A stretch of 56,314 nucleotides of DNA from Corynebacterium alimapuense (GCF_003716585.1 NZ_PTJO01000005.1:413901-470214); one strand, 5' to 3'. Numbered from the stretch's first letter, positions 26,576-34,908 are shown. Numbers and translations: made by a program. Notes: a model not told the origin generated them from the sequence alone.

Positions 26576-27490
26576 TATGACTTATATGGAACATAGAAAC
26601 TTCATAACATTTCCCAGACTGTCCAAACGGGGGTACTAGCAAATGTCCAGCACAACGCCGAAATCCCTTAGATTGAAAAACAAACAGCTAAGATTTCCAG
26701 CCCCAGGCTGAGAGTACCTAGCGCACACCCACCTCATATGCAGGCAACTAGCTAGAGTCTTAGACTCGAGAAATCAGCCAGCCTGTACTGGCCCCAAACA
26801 TGCAGCCACTCCAAAACATCTATGCTGCTAGTGCATGGTAAATAGTCCATCTGGCACATATATAAGTGCCCACCTTCTAGCTTCGGAACACCTCGCCTGC
26901 ACCCCAATCCCCCACCAGTGGTCTCCATCAGACCAGCAGATGGCACCTACGCCGAGGTCTGCGCCAGCCGAGACCGGAAGCGCCGTCGGTAAGCGGGGTT
27001 TAAACAAGGAACTATCTCCTGGCTGCCACAAGCTCACTAGTCGCTACCCCGGGAAACCTAGTTTGCCGGCATCCGATGCCTAGCGCACGAGGCTCGCCTT
27101 CATGACTGTCTGCTCGTCGTCCGGGACAGGACACGGCTTTCGATCTAACGCAGTCTCGCCAGTATCCACACTACGGAGAGAACAAGACACGGCACTAGGA
27201 ACCTGTGCTTACTACCAAAGCAATTCTCACTACTGAGATGCTCCGATAAATCCTCACTAGCTGCCCCCTAACTAGTGATAAAACCAGCGAACTATCCATC
27301 AGCTCATAGTTAATACTGCCGCGAAGCATGTATCAGTGGCACCCATGATGAGGAACCTATTCCATCTTCCATCATCTTATCGCCGACAGGAATCACAGCG
27401 TAGGCACATCTCTCCATCAATTCATCCCATCCGGGCTAAAAATCATCGCACGCTAGCGAGCAAGGCTGCTCATTCCTACCTCGCCCACAA
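26576..27490. other. Gene-free spacer between array genes 2 and 3
   Basis: About 915 bases without a credible gene. Short open frames exist (for example 26828-27037 minus) but lack start sites and family-like sequence. The stretch just above array gene 2 should hold its promoter. No inverted terminal repeats or transposase remains were recognised. Confidence 0.55.
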
Positions 27491-27517
27491 GAAAACCCTC
27501 GACCACAAGGTCGAGGG
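27491..27517 (-). terminator. Terminator 3 of the secreted-protein array
   Basis: CCCTCGACC/GGTCGAGGG (27496-27504 and 27509-27517), then TTTTC on the minus strand, 21 bp past the stop of array gene 3. Confidence 0.88.
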
Positions 27518-27538
27518 AAAACTAGATAGCAGGAATAA

Positions 27539-28300
27539 TTACCTGTCGTTCTCGTTGAAGAGGATCGCTACATAGTAGGACTCTCCATCTTCAGATTCAG
27601 AGACCGCAACTCCGAAATCATCAGCCATATCAATGTCAAAAGTTACCTCAGCACTGACGATATCCCAATCAATGCCCTCTGACTTATGAACATCAGATAA
27701 TCCATCGAGCGTACCTCCCAATGAACCAGATTCGTAGTCTGCAATTACCTGCTCAAGCTCATCTGCCTCAACCTCGCGGAAAAGCCCGTACATTTCAGCA
27801 GAAGCCCAACCGGACAAGAAGTCCCAATCATAATCATAGGCTAAATAGCCGCTATAGACCCCAAGTGCTTCATTAATGAAACCTAGATCAAAAAGATTAA
27901 CTAGATCAATCTCGTACTCATACAATTCGCCTTCAAAGACAGTGAACTTGAGAGAATCAGCAGACAGCGCGTCGCCAGAAGTTCCTTCTTCTGCCTTCTT
28001 GGTAGCCTCTTCCGTAACCCGGGAACCAATACCTTCAGCATCGAGTGCACCCTGGACTGCTGCCAGCAGGTCACTCTCATCAGGTTCAGGTTCAACGATC
28101 TCTGGCAGACCTTCAGCACTGGAGCCTGAGCTGAGCGAACCCAAGCTGGAGCCGGAGATGAGATTGCTCAGGGTGGAATCAGAGCTGAGACCTTCCAGGG
28201 AAGAGCTCTCATCGGATGCGGCGGCCATCGGGGCCAGGGACAGGGCTGCGACCGTAGCGGCAGCGATGGAAACTCGGGAAATTTTACGCATACCGAGCAT
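27539..28300 (-). CDS. Secreted array protein 3
   Basis: Exported protein of 253 aa. Signal peptide MLGMRKISRVSIAAATVAA with AAASDES cleavage region, very like arrays 2 and 1, then a Ser/Leu/Gly linker (SSLEGLSSDSTLSNLIS) without long repeats. The C-terminal domain begins LLAAVQGALDAEGIGSRVTEE and contains YGLFREVEADELEQVIADY and VAVSESEDGESYYVAILFN, the array signature. It ends with five extra residues (ENDR after FN). Very acidic (many Asp/Glu) in the middle. Own terminator; no cotranscribed neighbour. Function unknown. Confidence 0.8.
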   Translation of the reverse strand: MLGMRKISRVSIAAATVAALSLAPMAAASDESSSLEGLSSDSTLSNLISGSSLGSLSSGSSAEGLPEIVEPEPDESDLLAAVQGALDAEGIGSRVTEEATKKAEEGTSGDALSADSLKFTVFEGELYEYEIDLVNLFDLGFINEALGVYSGYLAYDYDWDFLSGWASAEMYGLFREVEADELEQVIADYESGSLGGTLDGLSDVHKSEGIDWDIVSAEVTFDIDMADDFGVAVSESEDGESYYVAILFNENDR

Positions 28301-28905
28301 TATGACTCATAGAGAACATAAACGCCATTAAGTCAATATCGCAGAATCTATCAGGCGCACTCTAGTATCGACCTAGTTGATATTCGCAATTTCCCAGATC
28401 AAAGGCCTAATAACTGCCTTTCCGGTCAGAGCCTCAGACTAAGAAATTTACACTGCTGGTGGGGCATTACACACCTAACTACCCCTAAACGCCCACGCCT
28501 ACCAAGCCGTGACGGCCCAGCGGCAGTAGAAAATATGGCTGCTCCCTCTCGAAATCGCAACGTGCAGCCTAATCAAGACATCGCGTTGTTCTCCTAACGA
28601 AGGTTAGGAAAGAAAATGATGACAGTCGGTTGCCGAGGGAATCTGATCCACCTAGACCACCGCCGTCGTCGTCGATAAGCAGCATGGGGACAGTGCTCCA
28701 TCTCTGCACTTAGCGGTCGCTGCCGAATTCGCCCATCCCGGCGCATGGACGCACTGTCAGACATCGGGTTGGAATGCTCGCAGCTTGGATGTCACTGAGC
28801 CCTAAAGGACATAGAGAAGGACAGTTACCGCCCTAAACCAGTTCAACTCCAAACTAGGAAGTCAGCACAATAGCCATCACAATCTGAGCTACCTTTTTCA
28901 AACAG
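28301..28905. other. Gene-free spacer between array genes 3 and 4
   Basis: About 600 bases with no supportable gene. The 5' part should contain the promoter of array gene 3. A short GC-rich patch near 28660-28680 (CGCCGTCGTCGTCG) has no recognisable role. Confidence 0.55.
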
Positions 28906-28933
28906 AAAAACCCCCGACCAAATGGTCGAGGGG
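28906..28933 (-). terminator. Terminator 4 of the secreted-protein array
   Basis: A variant of the array terminator: CCCCTCGACCA pairs with TGGTCGGGGG (one mismatch) on the minus strand, followed by TTTTTC, 21 bp past the stop of array gene 4. Confidence 0.88.
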
Positions 28934-28954
28934 AATTCAGATAAAACCAGCAGA

Positions 28955-29536
28955 TTAGATGCTGTTGAAAAGAATCACAACGTAGTACTTATCCTCATCC
29001 GGATCTGCAGCGACTGAGACGCCGAAATTGTCTTTCTTCATATTTACGCCTAAACCATCGAGCCCTTCTAATCCATCCAGGATGGTATCTGCAGCCGTTG
29101 CATATCCGACAGAAGTACTTGCAACGTCATCGCCATCTACAATTTGGAGAAGGCCGTAAGTCTTCCAATTCTTGGTGTAAACAGAAAATGCGTCGCTGCC
29201 AATAGCGTCGGAAACTAAGCCCGGCAGATCCTTCGCATCGCCCTCACCCGCAGCCTCCAGAGCTGCCCACTCTTCTGCCTGAGCCTGTGCCTTAGGGCCG
29301 ATTGTGGCGCCCCATCCGGTCACAGCTTCCTCAACCGCAGTCTGCAGGATTACCTTTTGGGGATCAGTGAGGACCTCACTGGAACCGCCCAGGCTGGAGC
29401 CGGAGCTCAAGCTAGAGACAGAACCGAGGTCGCCGAGGCTGGAAGAAGAGGACTGTGCGGAGGCAACGCTCATTGGCGCTAGGGACAAAGCTGCGACTGT
29501 AGCGGCAGCGACAAGAGCTCGGGAGGTGATAGACAT
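28955..29536 (-). CDS. Secreted array protein 4 (most divergent)
   Basis: Exported protein of 193 aa. The signal peptide (SRALVAAATVAALSLAPMSVASA-Q) and the following SSSSLGDLGSVSSLSSGSS linker match the other array proteins. The C-terminal domain is shorter and diverged: AVEEAVTGWGATIGPKAQAQAEEW, then YGLLQIVDGDDV in place of DGLFQEVSADEL, and DNFGVSVAADPDEDKYYVVILFN at the end, plus two residues. The order of elements and the final beta-strand-like segment show it belongs to the same family. It is nearest the DUF1906 gene and may represent an older member. Monocistronic with its own terminator. Confidence 0.78.
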   Translation of the reverse strand: MSITSRALVAAATVAALSLAPMSVASAQSSSSSLGDLGSVSSLSSGSSLGGSSEVLTDPQKVILQTAVEEAVTGWGATIGPKAQAQAEEWAALEAAGEGDAKDLPGLVSDAIGSDAFSVYTKNWKTYGLLQIVDGDDVASTSVGYATAADTILDGLEGLDGLGVNMKKDNFGVSVAADPDEDKYYVVILFNSI

Positions 29537-29897
29537 GGGCTACAGGCTACCTGAGCAATAGCTAAGTACCACATTCTTTGCTCTTATGATCGCCATGGTC
29601 GGGGGGAGAGAAAGCGGCGAACCAGCTGGACTCACGCCACTAGGGGCAAGAGTCCGCCGGGCTTCGGAGCCCTCCGCCTGCCCAGCCAGAGCAGAGACCA
29701 GATCACTCAAATGGATTAGGACTCTCGGTGGGAGATCATGCGTCCGGCTTTTAGGATTAGCTACCCTGCTCCTTTATATATAAGGACAAGATCAACAGTG
29801 ACTGCCCCGCCCTAACCGAGCAACTCGCAGCCGAGAAAACTGTCGATACCATTGATATCTCCCCAGAACCGGCATTACTGGTGCGCGTGTTGCTATT
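29537..29897. other. Divergent intergenic region before the DUF1906 gene
   Basis: About 360 bases between divergently transcribed array gene 4 and the DUF1906 gene, so both promoters should be here. A short GGGCT-TCGG-AGCCC hairpin lies at 29659-29672. An open frame at 29586-29783 has GC-rich, low-information sequence and is not called. Confidence 0.5.
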
Positions 29898-30776
29898 GTG
29901 ACCATTATGAATCCACACTCCACCCCTTTTAGTCGTCGCACACTGCTGCGGACTGCCGCTGTTGCGCTAGCTGCTGGCGGAGTTGGCGCCAGCGGAATTG
30001 TCAGCGCACCACGGGCACAGGCCCTCGGTTCCGTCTTGGGCACAGTGCTTGATTACTCCGCTGGAGTCCCCTCAGCCGCTAGTGTCCGAGCAGCCGGCCA
30101 CAAGGGCGCTGTACGCTATGTCTCCGCTGCCCGTGCCAGCTGGATGGCAGGTAAACCGGTCACTTTGGCAGAGGCCCAAGACTTCGCAAAACAGGGATTG
30201 ACTACCGCTTCGGTCTATCAATACGGCAATGCAGACACTTCCGATTGGATGGCTGGAGCAGCTGGTGCTGCTGTTCATGCCCCGCAGGCAATCGCACTGC
30301 ATATCGCAGCTGGTGGCCCCACTGGACGGCCTATCTATGTAGCCATCGATTCCAACCCGACTAGGTCGGAGTACACCACCTACATTCGCCCCTACCTCCA
30401 GGCTTTTCAAACTGCCTTGGCGCTGGCTGGCTACAGCACGGGTATCTACGGCAACTACAGCGTCATCGATTGGGCGATTGCAGATGAACTAGGTGAGTTC
30501 TTCTGGATGCACGACTGGGGATCTAATGGCCGGATCCACCCGCGCACCACGATCCATCAGCTGCCGCAAAACTTGCAGGCGACTGTCGGCGGCATCGAAT
30601 GCGACGTCAATAATGTCTATGCCTCGGATTGGGGACAGTGGACGCCCTATCAGGAGGCCACTCCCGCTCCCCCGATATCTTCCCCGGAAACAGAGACCAC
30701 CCCCAACCTTGGCGGCCAGATCACCCAGGCCCAAATCGACCAAGCAGTAGCGTTGATCGGCACTCTTTCGAGCTAG
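29898..30776 (+). CDS. Tat-secreted DUF1906 (glycoside hydrolase-like) protein
   Basis: Exported protein of 292 aa. The N-terminus has a twin-arginine signal (SRRTLLRTAAVALAAGGVG) with cleavage likely after AQA. The body is a DUF1906 TIM-barrel of the Rv2525c type: LDYSAGVPSAASVRAAGHKGAVRYVS at the front, YVAIDSNPT, YGNYSVIDWA, and FWMHDWGSNGRIH further on. These proteins are glycoside hydrolase-like and thought to act on cell-wall material in mycobacteria; catalysis is unproven. A Pro/Thr-rich tail follows. The start is the GTG at 29898 or ATG at 29907. Its stop shares a CTAG with the convergent gene. Confidence 0.85.
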   Translation: MTIMNPHSTPFSRRTLLRTAAVALAAGGVGASGIVSAPRAQALGSVLGTVLDYSAGVPSAASVRAAGHKGAVRYVSAARASWMAGKPVTLAEAQDFAKQGLTTASVYQYGNADTSDWMAGAAGAAVHAPQAIALHIAAGGPTGRPIYVAIDSNPTRSEYTTYIRPYLQAFQTALALAGYSTGIYGNYSVIDWAIADELGEFFWMHDWGSNGRIHPRTTIHQLPQNLQATVGGIECDVNNVYASDWGQWTPYQEATPAPPISSPETETTPNLGGQITQAQIDQAVALIGTLSS

Positions 30777-31630
30777 GAGAGTTCTTCGCCCTCATCGATG
30801 GCTTGCTCGACCTCATCGGTGAGCTGGAACTCCACCAGTTCGGTGAGATCATCCGCTGAACCGGTCACGGCAGCGGCGACGATGAAGTTCTCGCCAAAAG
30901 ATACTGAGGAGTGCAGGCTGCGATCATCTGACCAGCCCCACTTGGATCCCAGGACTCCCGGCAAGACGGCCGTGCCAAAGTCCTGGTCATAGCCATCGGC
31001 AGCTACCGACGAGGCCCCAGCCATAGCTACCAGGATGGGGTCAGTGGGATCTTCTTCCATCAGTTGAGCTAGGAAGCTGACCACGTCATAAGTAGAGGTC
31101 ACTGAATATCCCCACTGCTGTCCGGAACGAGTGGAGAGCAAGTTGTATTCATCCGCAATGGAATCAATGGATTCCGGATAAGCCGCATAGAGTTCTGTCG
31201 CTGTCCGATCATCAGATGAGCTGATCATACTGATGGCCTCATAGCCTTCCTCCGTCGTCCCATTATCAAGGACATAGGCCGCGATATAGAGCTTGCTCAG
31301 ACTCAATGCCGGCCGGGCGAAGCGTTCCGTTGCTGTGCCACTTCGGGAGCCATCAGAGATTTGATAGAAGCTGACCTGGGAACCAGTGGAGTTTTCCACG
31401 AACTCAGAATAGTCCGAACCCACCAAGGCCGGACTGGTGGTGGAGACCTCTGAATCTAACGCGGTCTCTTCTACGCCCTCCTGTGCCTGATCATCGGAGC
31501 CAGAGAAGCCTAAGTAGGCCACTGCGGGGATAGCCAACAGGGAAACTACTAGGACAACAAGCAGTAGGGCGATGGCTGAGGGAGGCTTTCGGCGGCCCTT
31601 GCTCTCCAGAGACTGGCTTTTTTCTGACAC
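30773..31630 (-). CDS. Membrane-anchored penicillin-recognising-fold (SxxK) protein
   Basis: A 285-aa protein with a single N-terminal transmembrane segment (about 17-41) after a basic stretch, so the body is extracytoplasmic. Three motifs suggest a beta-lactamase/PBP-like fold: S-L-S-K in RPALSLSKLYIA (SxxK), a central Tyr/Ser region (GYSVTSTYD), and K-W-G in GSKWGWSDDRS (KTG equivalent). The second motif is not a clean SxN, so enzymatic activity is doubtful; LppW-like lipoproteins and serine hydrolases are the closest I know. The GTG at 31630 is chosen over an upstream frame that runs into the hairpin. Converges on the DUF1906 gene with a shared CTAG. Confidence 0.65.
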   Translation of the reverse strand: MSEKSQSLESKGRRKPPSAIALLLVVLVVSLLAIPAVAYLGFSGSDDQAQEGVEETALDSEVSTTSPALVGSDYSEFVENSTGSQVSFYQISDGSRSGTATERFARPALSLSKLYIAAYVLDNGTTEEGYEAISMISSSDDRTATELYAAYPESIDSIADEYNLLSTRSGQQWGYSVTSTYDVVSFLAQLMEEDPTDPILVAMAGASSVAADGYDQDFGTAVLPGVLGSKWGWSDDRSLHSSVSFGENFIVAAAVTGSADDLTELVEFQLTDEVEQAIDEGEELS

Positions 31631-31644
31631 GCCTGAACATAGTA

Positions 31645-31688
31645 GTGCCGCCACCGTGAACAATCACGATGGCGGCACCTAATTTTTT
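31645..31688. terminator. Hairpin between mctC and the SxxK gene
   Basis: GTGCCGCCACCGTG pairs with CACGATGGCGGCAC (31665-31678) apart from a central mismatch. On the minus strand it follows the mctC stop by 35 bp; the T-run (31683-31688) lies on the plus side, so minus-strand termination would be without a U-tail. Confidence 0.65.
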
Positions 31689-31712
31689 GCTGTGGAACTT
31701 GGATCGGTGATC

Positions 31713-33356
31713 TTAGTGATCGACCGGAGCCTCGACGCCAACTCCGGTGAGGGAGCGGACTTCCATCTCAGAGGAGAGGTGCTCCAAGTTATCCGGCTTG
31801 GAGACCAAGGTAACGATGATGCCGGCAGCGAAGGCCAGCGGGATGGAGACCAAGCCCGGGCTGGTCAGCGGGAAGATCGACCAGTCGGCGTTCGGGAACA
31901 TCGCGGTGGGGACACCGGAGACGGCCGGGGACAGGAAGATCAGGACCAGTGCGGAGCCCACGCCGGTGTACATGGAGGCGACAGCACCTGCGGTGTTGAA
32001 GCGCTTCCAGTAGAGGGAGAACAGGATGGTCGGCAGGTTGGCGGAAGCGGCAACTGCGAAGGCCAGGGAGACTAGGAAGGCAACGTTCTGCTCCATGGCG
32101 AGGATACCCAGGACAATGGAGATGACACCCAAGACGACAACCGTGATGCGGGAGACGCGGACCTGATCTTCTTCGGAAGCTTCGCCGTTGCGGAGCACAC
32201 CGTCGTAGACATCGTGTGCCACCGAGGCCGAGGCGGTAATGGCCAGGCCAGCGACCACGGCGAGGACGGTAGCGAAAGCAACTGCGGAGATCAGGGCCAT
32301 GAAGATAGAGCCACCGAGTTCAAGTGCCAGCAGCGGAGCAGCGGCATTCGCGCCACCGGGTGCTGCAAGGATGCGGTCCGGGCCAACCAGTGCAGCAGCA
32401 CCGTAGCCGAGAACCAGAGTCATCAGGTAGAAAGCGCCGATGAGGATAATGGCCCAGGTAACAGACTTGCGGGCTTCCTTGGCGGTAGGAACGGTGTAGA
32501 AGCGCATGAGCACGTGGGGAAGACCAGCGGTACCCAAGACCAGGGACAAGCCCAAGGAGATGAAGTCAAGCTGCTGGGTGAAGCTGCCGCCGTACTTCAG
32601 GCCGGGCTGCATGATCTCCGAAGCCTCGTAGCCCTTTTCTTGGATGTACTCGGAAGAAGCGTGCATCGAGATCGCATCATCGAACAAAGTAGTGAAGCCA
32701 CCGCGGATGGAGACGAAGACCAGGACGGTCATGATGCTGACGCCGCCGACGAGCAGGACTGCCTTGATCATCTGGACGTAGGTGGTGCCCTTCATGCCGC
32801 CGATGAGGACGTAGGCGATCATGACGATACCGACGATGGCGACGACGATGGACTGCTCAAGGCGGCCACTGAGGTTCATCAGGACGGAGACCAGGGAGCC
32901 GGCGCCGGCCATCTGAGCGATGAGGTAGAACAGGGAGACTGCGAGGGTACCGATGGCCGCAGCAACGCGGACCGGCTTCTGGCGCAGGCGGAAGGAAAGC
33001 ACGTCCGCCATGGTGAAGCGACCGACGTTACGCAGCGGTTCTGCCACCAGCAGGAGGGCGACGAGCCAGGCGACGAAGAAGCCGACGGAGTAAAGGAAGC
33101 CGTCATAACCGCTGATCGCGATGGAGCCGACGATGCCGAGGAAGGAAGCAGCTGAAAGGTAGTCACCGGCGATGGCAAGGCCATTTTGGGTGCCGGTAAA
33201 GGAGGCGCCACCGGTGTAGAAGTCAGAGGCTTCTGAGGTGGACTTGCCGACGCGCATAACCACGGTCATGGTGACCGCGATAAAAATCACGAATACGGCG
33301 ATGTTGAGGATCGGGTTGCCGGTGTTGGCTTCCTGAGCAAGGTATGCAGTAGTCAT
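31713..33356 (-). CDS. mctC: Monocarboxylate/Na+ symporter MctC (solute:sodium symporter family)
   Basis: Inner-membrane protein of 547 aa with about 13 helices, of the SSS family including ActP. The segment SDFYTGGASFTGTQNGLAIAGDYLSAASFLG is diagnostic of the acetate/propionate/pyruvate carriers. In C. glutamicum MctC takes up acetate, propionate and pyruvate and is encoded with a DUF485 protein, as here. The DUF485 gene ends three bases upstream and carries a GGAGGG ribosome site for mctC. Upstream of the operon are several G-runs of the type bound by RamA, the activator of acetate genes in C. glutamicum. Confidence 0.93.
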   Translation of the reverse strand: MTTAYLAQEANTGNPILNIAVFVIFIAVTMTVVMRVGKSTSEASDFYTGGASFTGTQNGLAIAGDYLSAASFLGIVGSIAISGYDGFLYSVGFFVAWLVALLLVAEPLRNVGRFTMADVLSFRLRQKPVRVAAAIGTLAVSLFYLIAQMAGAGSLVSVLMNLSGRLEQSIVVAIVGIVMIAYVLIGGMKGTTYVQMIKAVLLVGGVSIMTVLVFVSIRGGFTTLFDDAISMHASSEYIQEKGYEASEIMQPGLKYGGSFTQQLDFISLGLSLVLGTAGLPHVLMRFYTVPTAKEARKSVTWAIILIGAFYLMTLVLGYGAAALVGPDRILAAPGGANAAAPLLALELGGSIFMALISAVAFATVLAVVAGLAITASASVAHDVYDGVLRNGEASEEDQVRVSRITVVVLGVISIVLGILAMEQNVAFLVSLAFAVAASANLPTILFSLYWKRFNTAGAVASMYTGVGSALVLIFLSPAVSGVPTAMFPNADWSIFPLTSPGLVSIPLAFAAGIIVTLVSKPDNLEHLSSEMEVRSLTGVGVEAPVDH

Positions 33357-33359
33357 GAA

Positions 33360-33707
33360 CTAACCCTCCATTGCTTGACGGATGGCGGCCGCACGCGGCT
33401 CGATGTACTTATTGGCGTAGACCACGTAGATCCAAGTAATGGCGAAAGTGGTGACGAACTGCAGGAATCCAAAGAGGATTCCGATGTTGAAGCCGCCACC
33501 AATTTCGGTGCCCATCCACTCGGGGAAGAACACTGCGGCGAAGACGTACACAAGGAACCAGACGAAAAAGGCCGCGGACATCGGGAAGGTAAAGGACCGG
33601 TAGGTCGAGCGAAGCTCCTTAAATTCGGGGCTCGCCTGCATATCTATGAACTCTTGGGAGGTCGGCTCGCGCCGGCCATCCGATCGGACAACGGGAGTTG
33701 CGCTCAC
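33360..33707 (-). CDS. DUF485 membrane protein, MctC partner
   Basis: A 115-aa membrane protein with two hydrophobic helices (SFTFPMSAAFFVWFLVYVFAA and a second near FGFLQFVTTFAITWIYV), ahead of a basic end (NKYIEPRAAAIRQ). DUF485 proteins regularly precede ActP/MctC symporters and are presumed accessory subunits. GTG at 33707 is preferred because an AGAG-rich site lies six bases upstream; the frame is open to a GTG at 33770, which would add 21 mostly Ser/Glu residues. Three-base gap to mctC. Confidence 0.85.
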   Translation of the reverse strand: MSATPVVRSDGRREPTSQEFIDMQASPEFKELRSTYRSFTFPMSAAFFVWFLVYVFAAVFFPEWMGTEIGGGFNIGILFGFLQFVTTFAITWIYVVYANKYIEPRAAAIRQAMEG

Positions 33708-33868
33708 TTTTTTCTCTCTTTCGCTCGATTCCCAGCTAATCCGGGATTCACTTGAAGTGCTCTCTGTCACAGGCCCTCTGACCTATGCCAGCCATCACAC
33801 CGTGTACTGCAAAATAAAGTTACCTGGCTCACATTGCAACGTTTAAACTTAAGAGGAAACTTTTTCCG

Positions 33869-33954
33869 CCCCCCGGGCGTTCCACCCCCATACAGTCGCT
33901 AGACCTGCAGGAAAAATGATCACACTTCCACCCCCAGCCCCCCAAAACTCCCCC
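33869..33954 (-). promoter_or_regulatory. Cluster of G-runs (RamA-like sites) upstream of the mctC operon
   Basis: On the minus strand, G-stretches of five or six occur at 33869-33874, 33885-33889, 33931-33935, 33938-33943 and 33950-33954. RamA of C. glutamicum binds pairs of (A/C)G4-6(T/C) or similar stretches and activates mctC. The match is by motif only. Confidence 0.5.
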
Positions 33955-33963
33955 ATAGCAAAG

Positions 33964-33986
33964 ATTGCTAATACCCAATTAGCAAT
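33964..33986. promoter_or_regulatory. Perfect palindrome upstream of mctC
   Basis: ATTGCTAAT-ACCCA-ATTAGCAAT, a 9-bp perfect inverted repeat separated by five bases, just beyond the G-run cluster and before the convergent-free end of the aldo/keto reductase gene. Its regulator is unknown. Confidence 0.5.
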
Positions 33987-34053
33987 GCGCACGATCTTCA
34001 CAAACCTTGCGCGCCCCCTTTTTAGAGTTCTCCGGCTAAACTTTTAGCCCCCG

Positions 34054-34908
34054 CTATCCGGTGAATACCTGAGGATCCTGGAAGATTCGGCCAAACCCGG
34101 CGTGGTCATCCAATGCACTAATAGCCGCCACCTGCTCAGCAGAGAGCTTGAAGGATGCTGACTCCAGGTTCTGACGCAACCTCTTAGGATGTGTGGATTT
34201 CGGTACTACGGAACAGCCCAGCTCCATCGCCCAATTGAGCGCGACCTGCGCGGTAGTCTTACCTACTTCTCTAGCGATTGAGTCGAGGACCGGATTCATC
34301 AAGAGGATTCCTCGCGCCAAGGGCGACCATGCCTCAGTGACCACACCCAGCTCCTGATGAAGCGCACGCAATGGTTCTTGGGAAAATCCCGGATGCAACT
34401 CGACCTGGTTGAGTGCTGGCACTACCCCGGTCTCTTCGACCACCTCGCGCAATACCTCCTCATAGAAGTTGGCCACCCCAATGGACTGGACAAACCCCAG
34501 TCCTTGCAGTCTTGTCATCGCTTCAAAACTTTCCAGGTAGAGCCCCTTTTCCTGGCAAGGCCAGTGAACTAGATAGAGGTCGACATATTCCAGCCCCAAT
34601 CGATCCAAGGAGCGCTGGAACGCGAGGGGAATCTCCGCTGCTCCCTGTTCGTTGTTCCACGCCTTAGTAGTGATGAACAGCTCTTCACGAGTGACGTCCC
34701 CAGCAGCAATGGCTTCCGCAATGGCTTGGCCTACGACTTCCTCGTTGGCATAGGCGGAAGCCGTATCAATATGCCGGTAGCCCAACTCGATGGCTGTCCG
34801 GATAGCGCGCACCCCTTCTGCTCCCCCAAGCTTCCAGGTCCCCAGGCCAATCCGGGGCATCTCCGTATTGTCGTTGAACGTCAGATTCTCCAGCAGATTG
34901 TGAGTCAT
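34054..34908 (-). CDS. Aldo/keto reductase (2,5-diketo-D-gluconate reductase-like)
   Basis: NADPH-dependent carbonyl reductase of 284 aa in the AKR superfamily. The catalytic tetrad is visible: Asp in GYRHIDTASAY, Tyr four residues later in the same segment, Lys in FITTKAWN, and His in LVHWP. PRIGLGTWKLGG opens the barrel and STHPKRLRQNL at the C-terminal end is the cofactor-binding loop (VVPKSTHP). Substrate cannot be told from sequence. It stands alone, divergent from malic enzyme by about 70 bp. Confidence 0.92.
   Translation of the reverse strand: MTHNLLENLTFNDNTEMPRIGLGTWKLGGAEGVRAIRTAIELGYRHIDTASAYANEEVVGQAIAEAIAAGDVTREELFITTKAWNNEQGAAEIPLAFQRSLDRLGLEYVDLYLVHWPCQEKGLYLESFEAMTRLQGLGFVQSIGVANFYEEVLREVVEETGVVPALNQVELHPGFSQEPLRALHQELGVVTEAWSPLARGILLMNPVLDSIAREVGKTTAQVALNWAMELGCSVVPKSTHPKRLRQNLESASFKLSAEQVAAISALDDHAGFGRIFQDPQVFTG

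Noticed and set aside
27336..27575. 79-codon plus-strand frame between array genes 2 and 3
   Set aside because: Basic, Ser/His-rich sequence running through terminator 3 and into array gene 3; no ribosome site.
23548..29897. Integrated phage or integrative element at tRNA-Arg
   Set aside because: No integrase, no second copy of the tRNA 3' end and no phage genes were found in the window.
32214..33155. 313-codon plus-strand frame opposite mctC
   Set aside because: Gly/Asp/Glu/His-rich translation, the usual antisense image of a membrane-protein gene; no family similarity.
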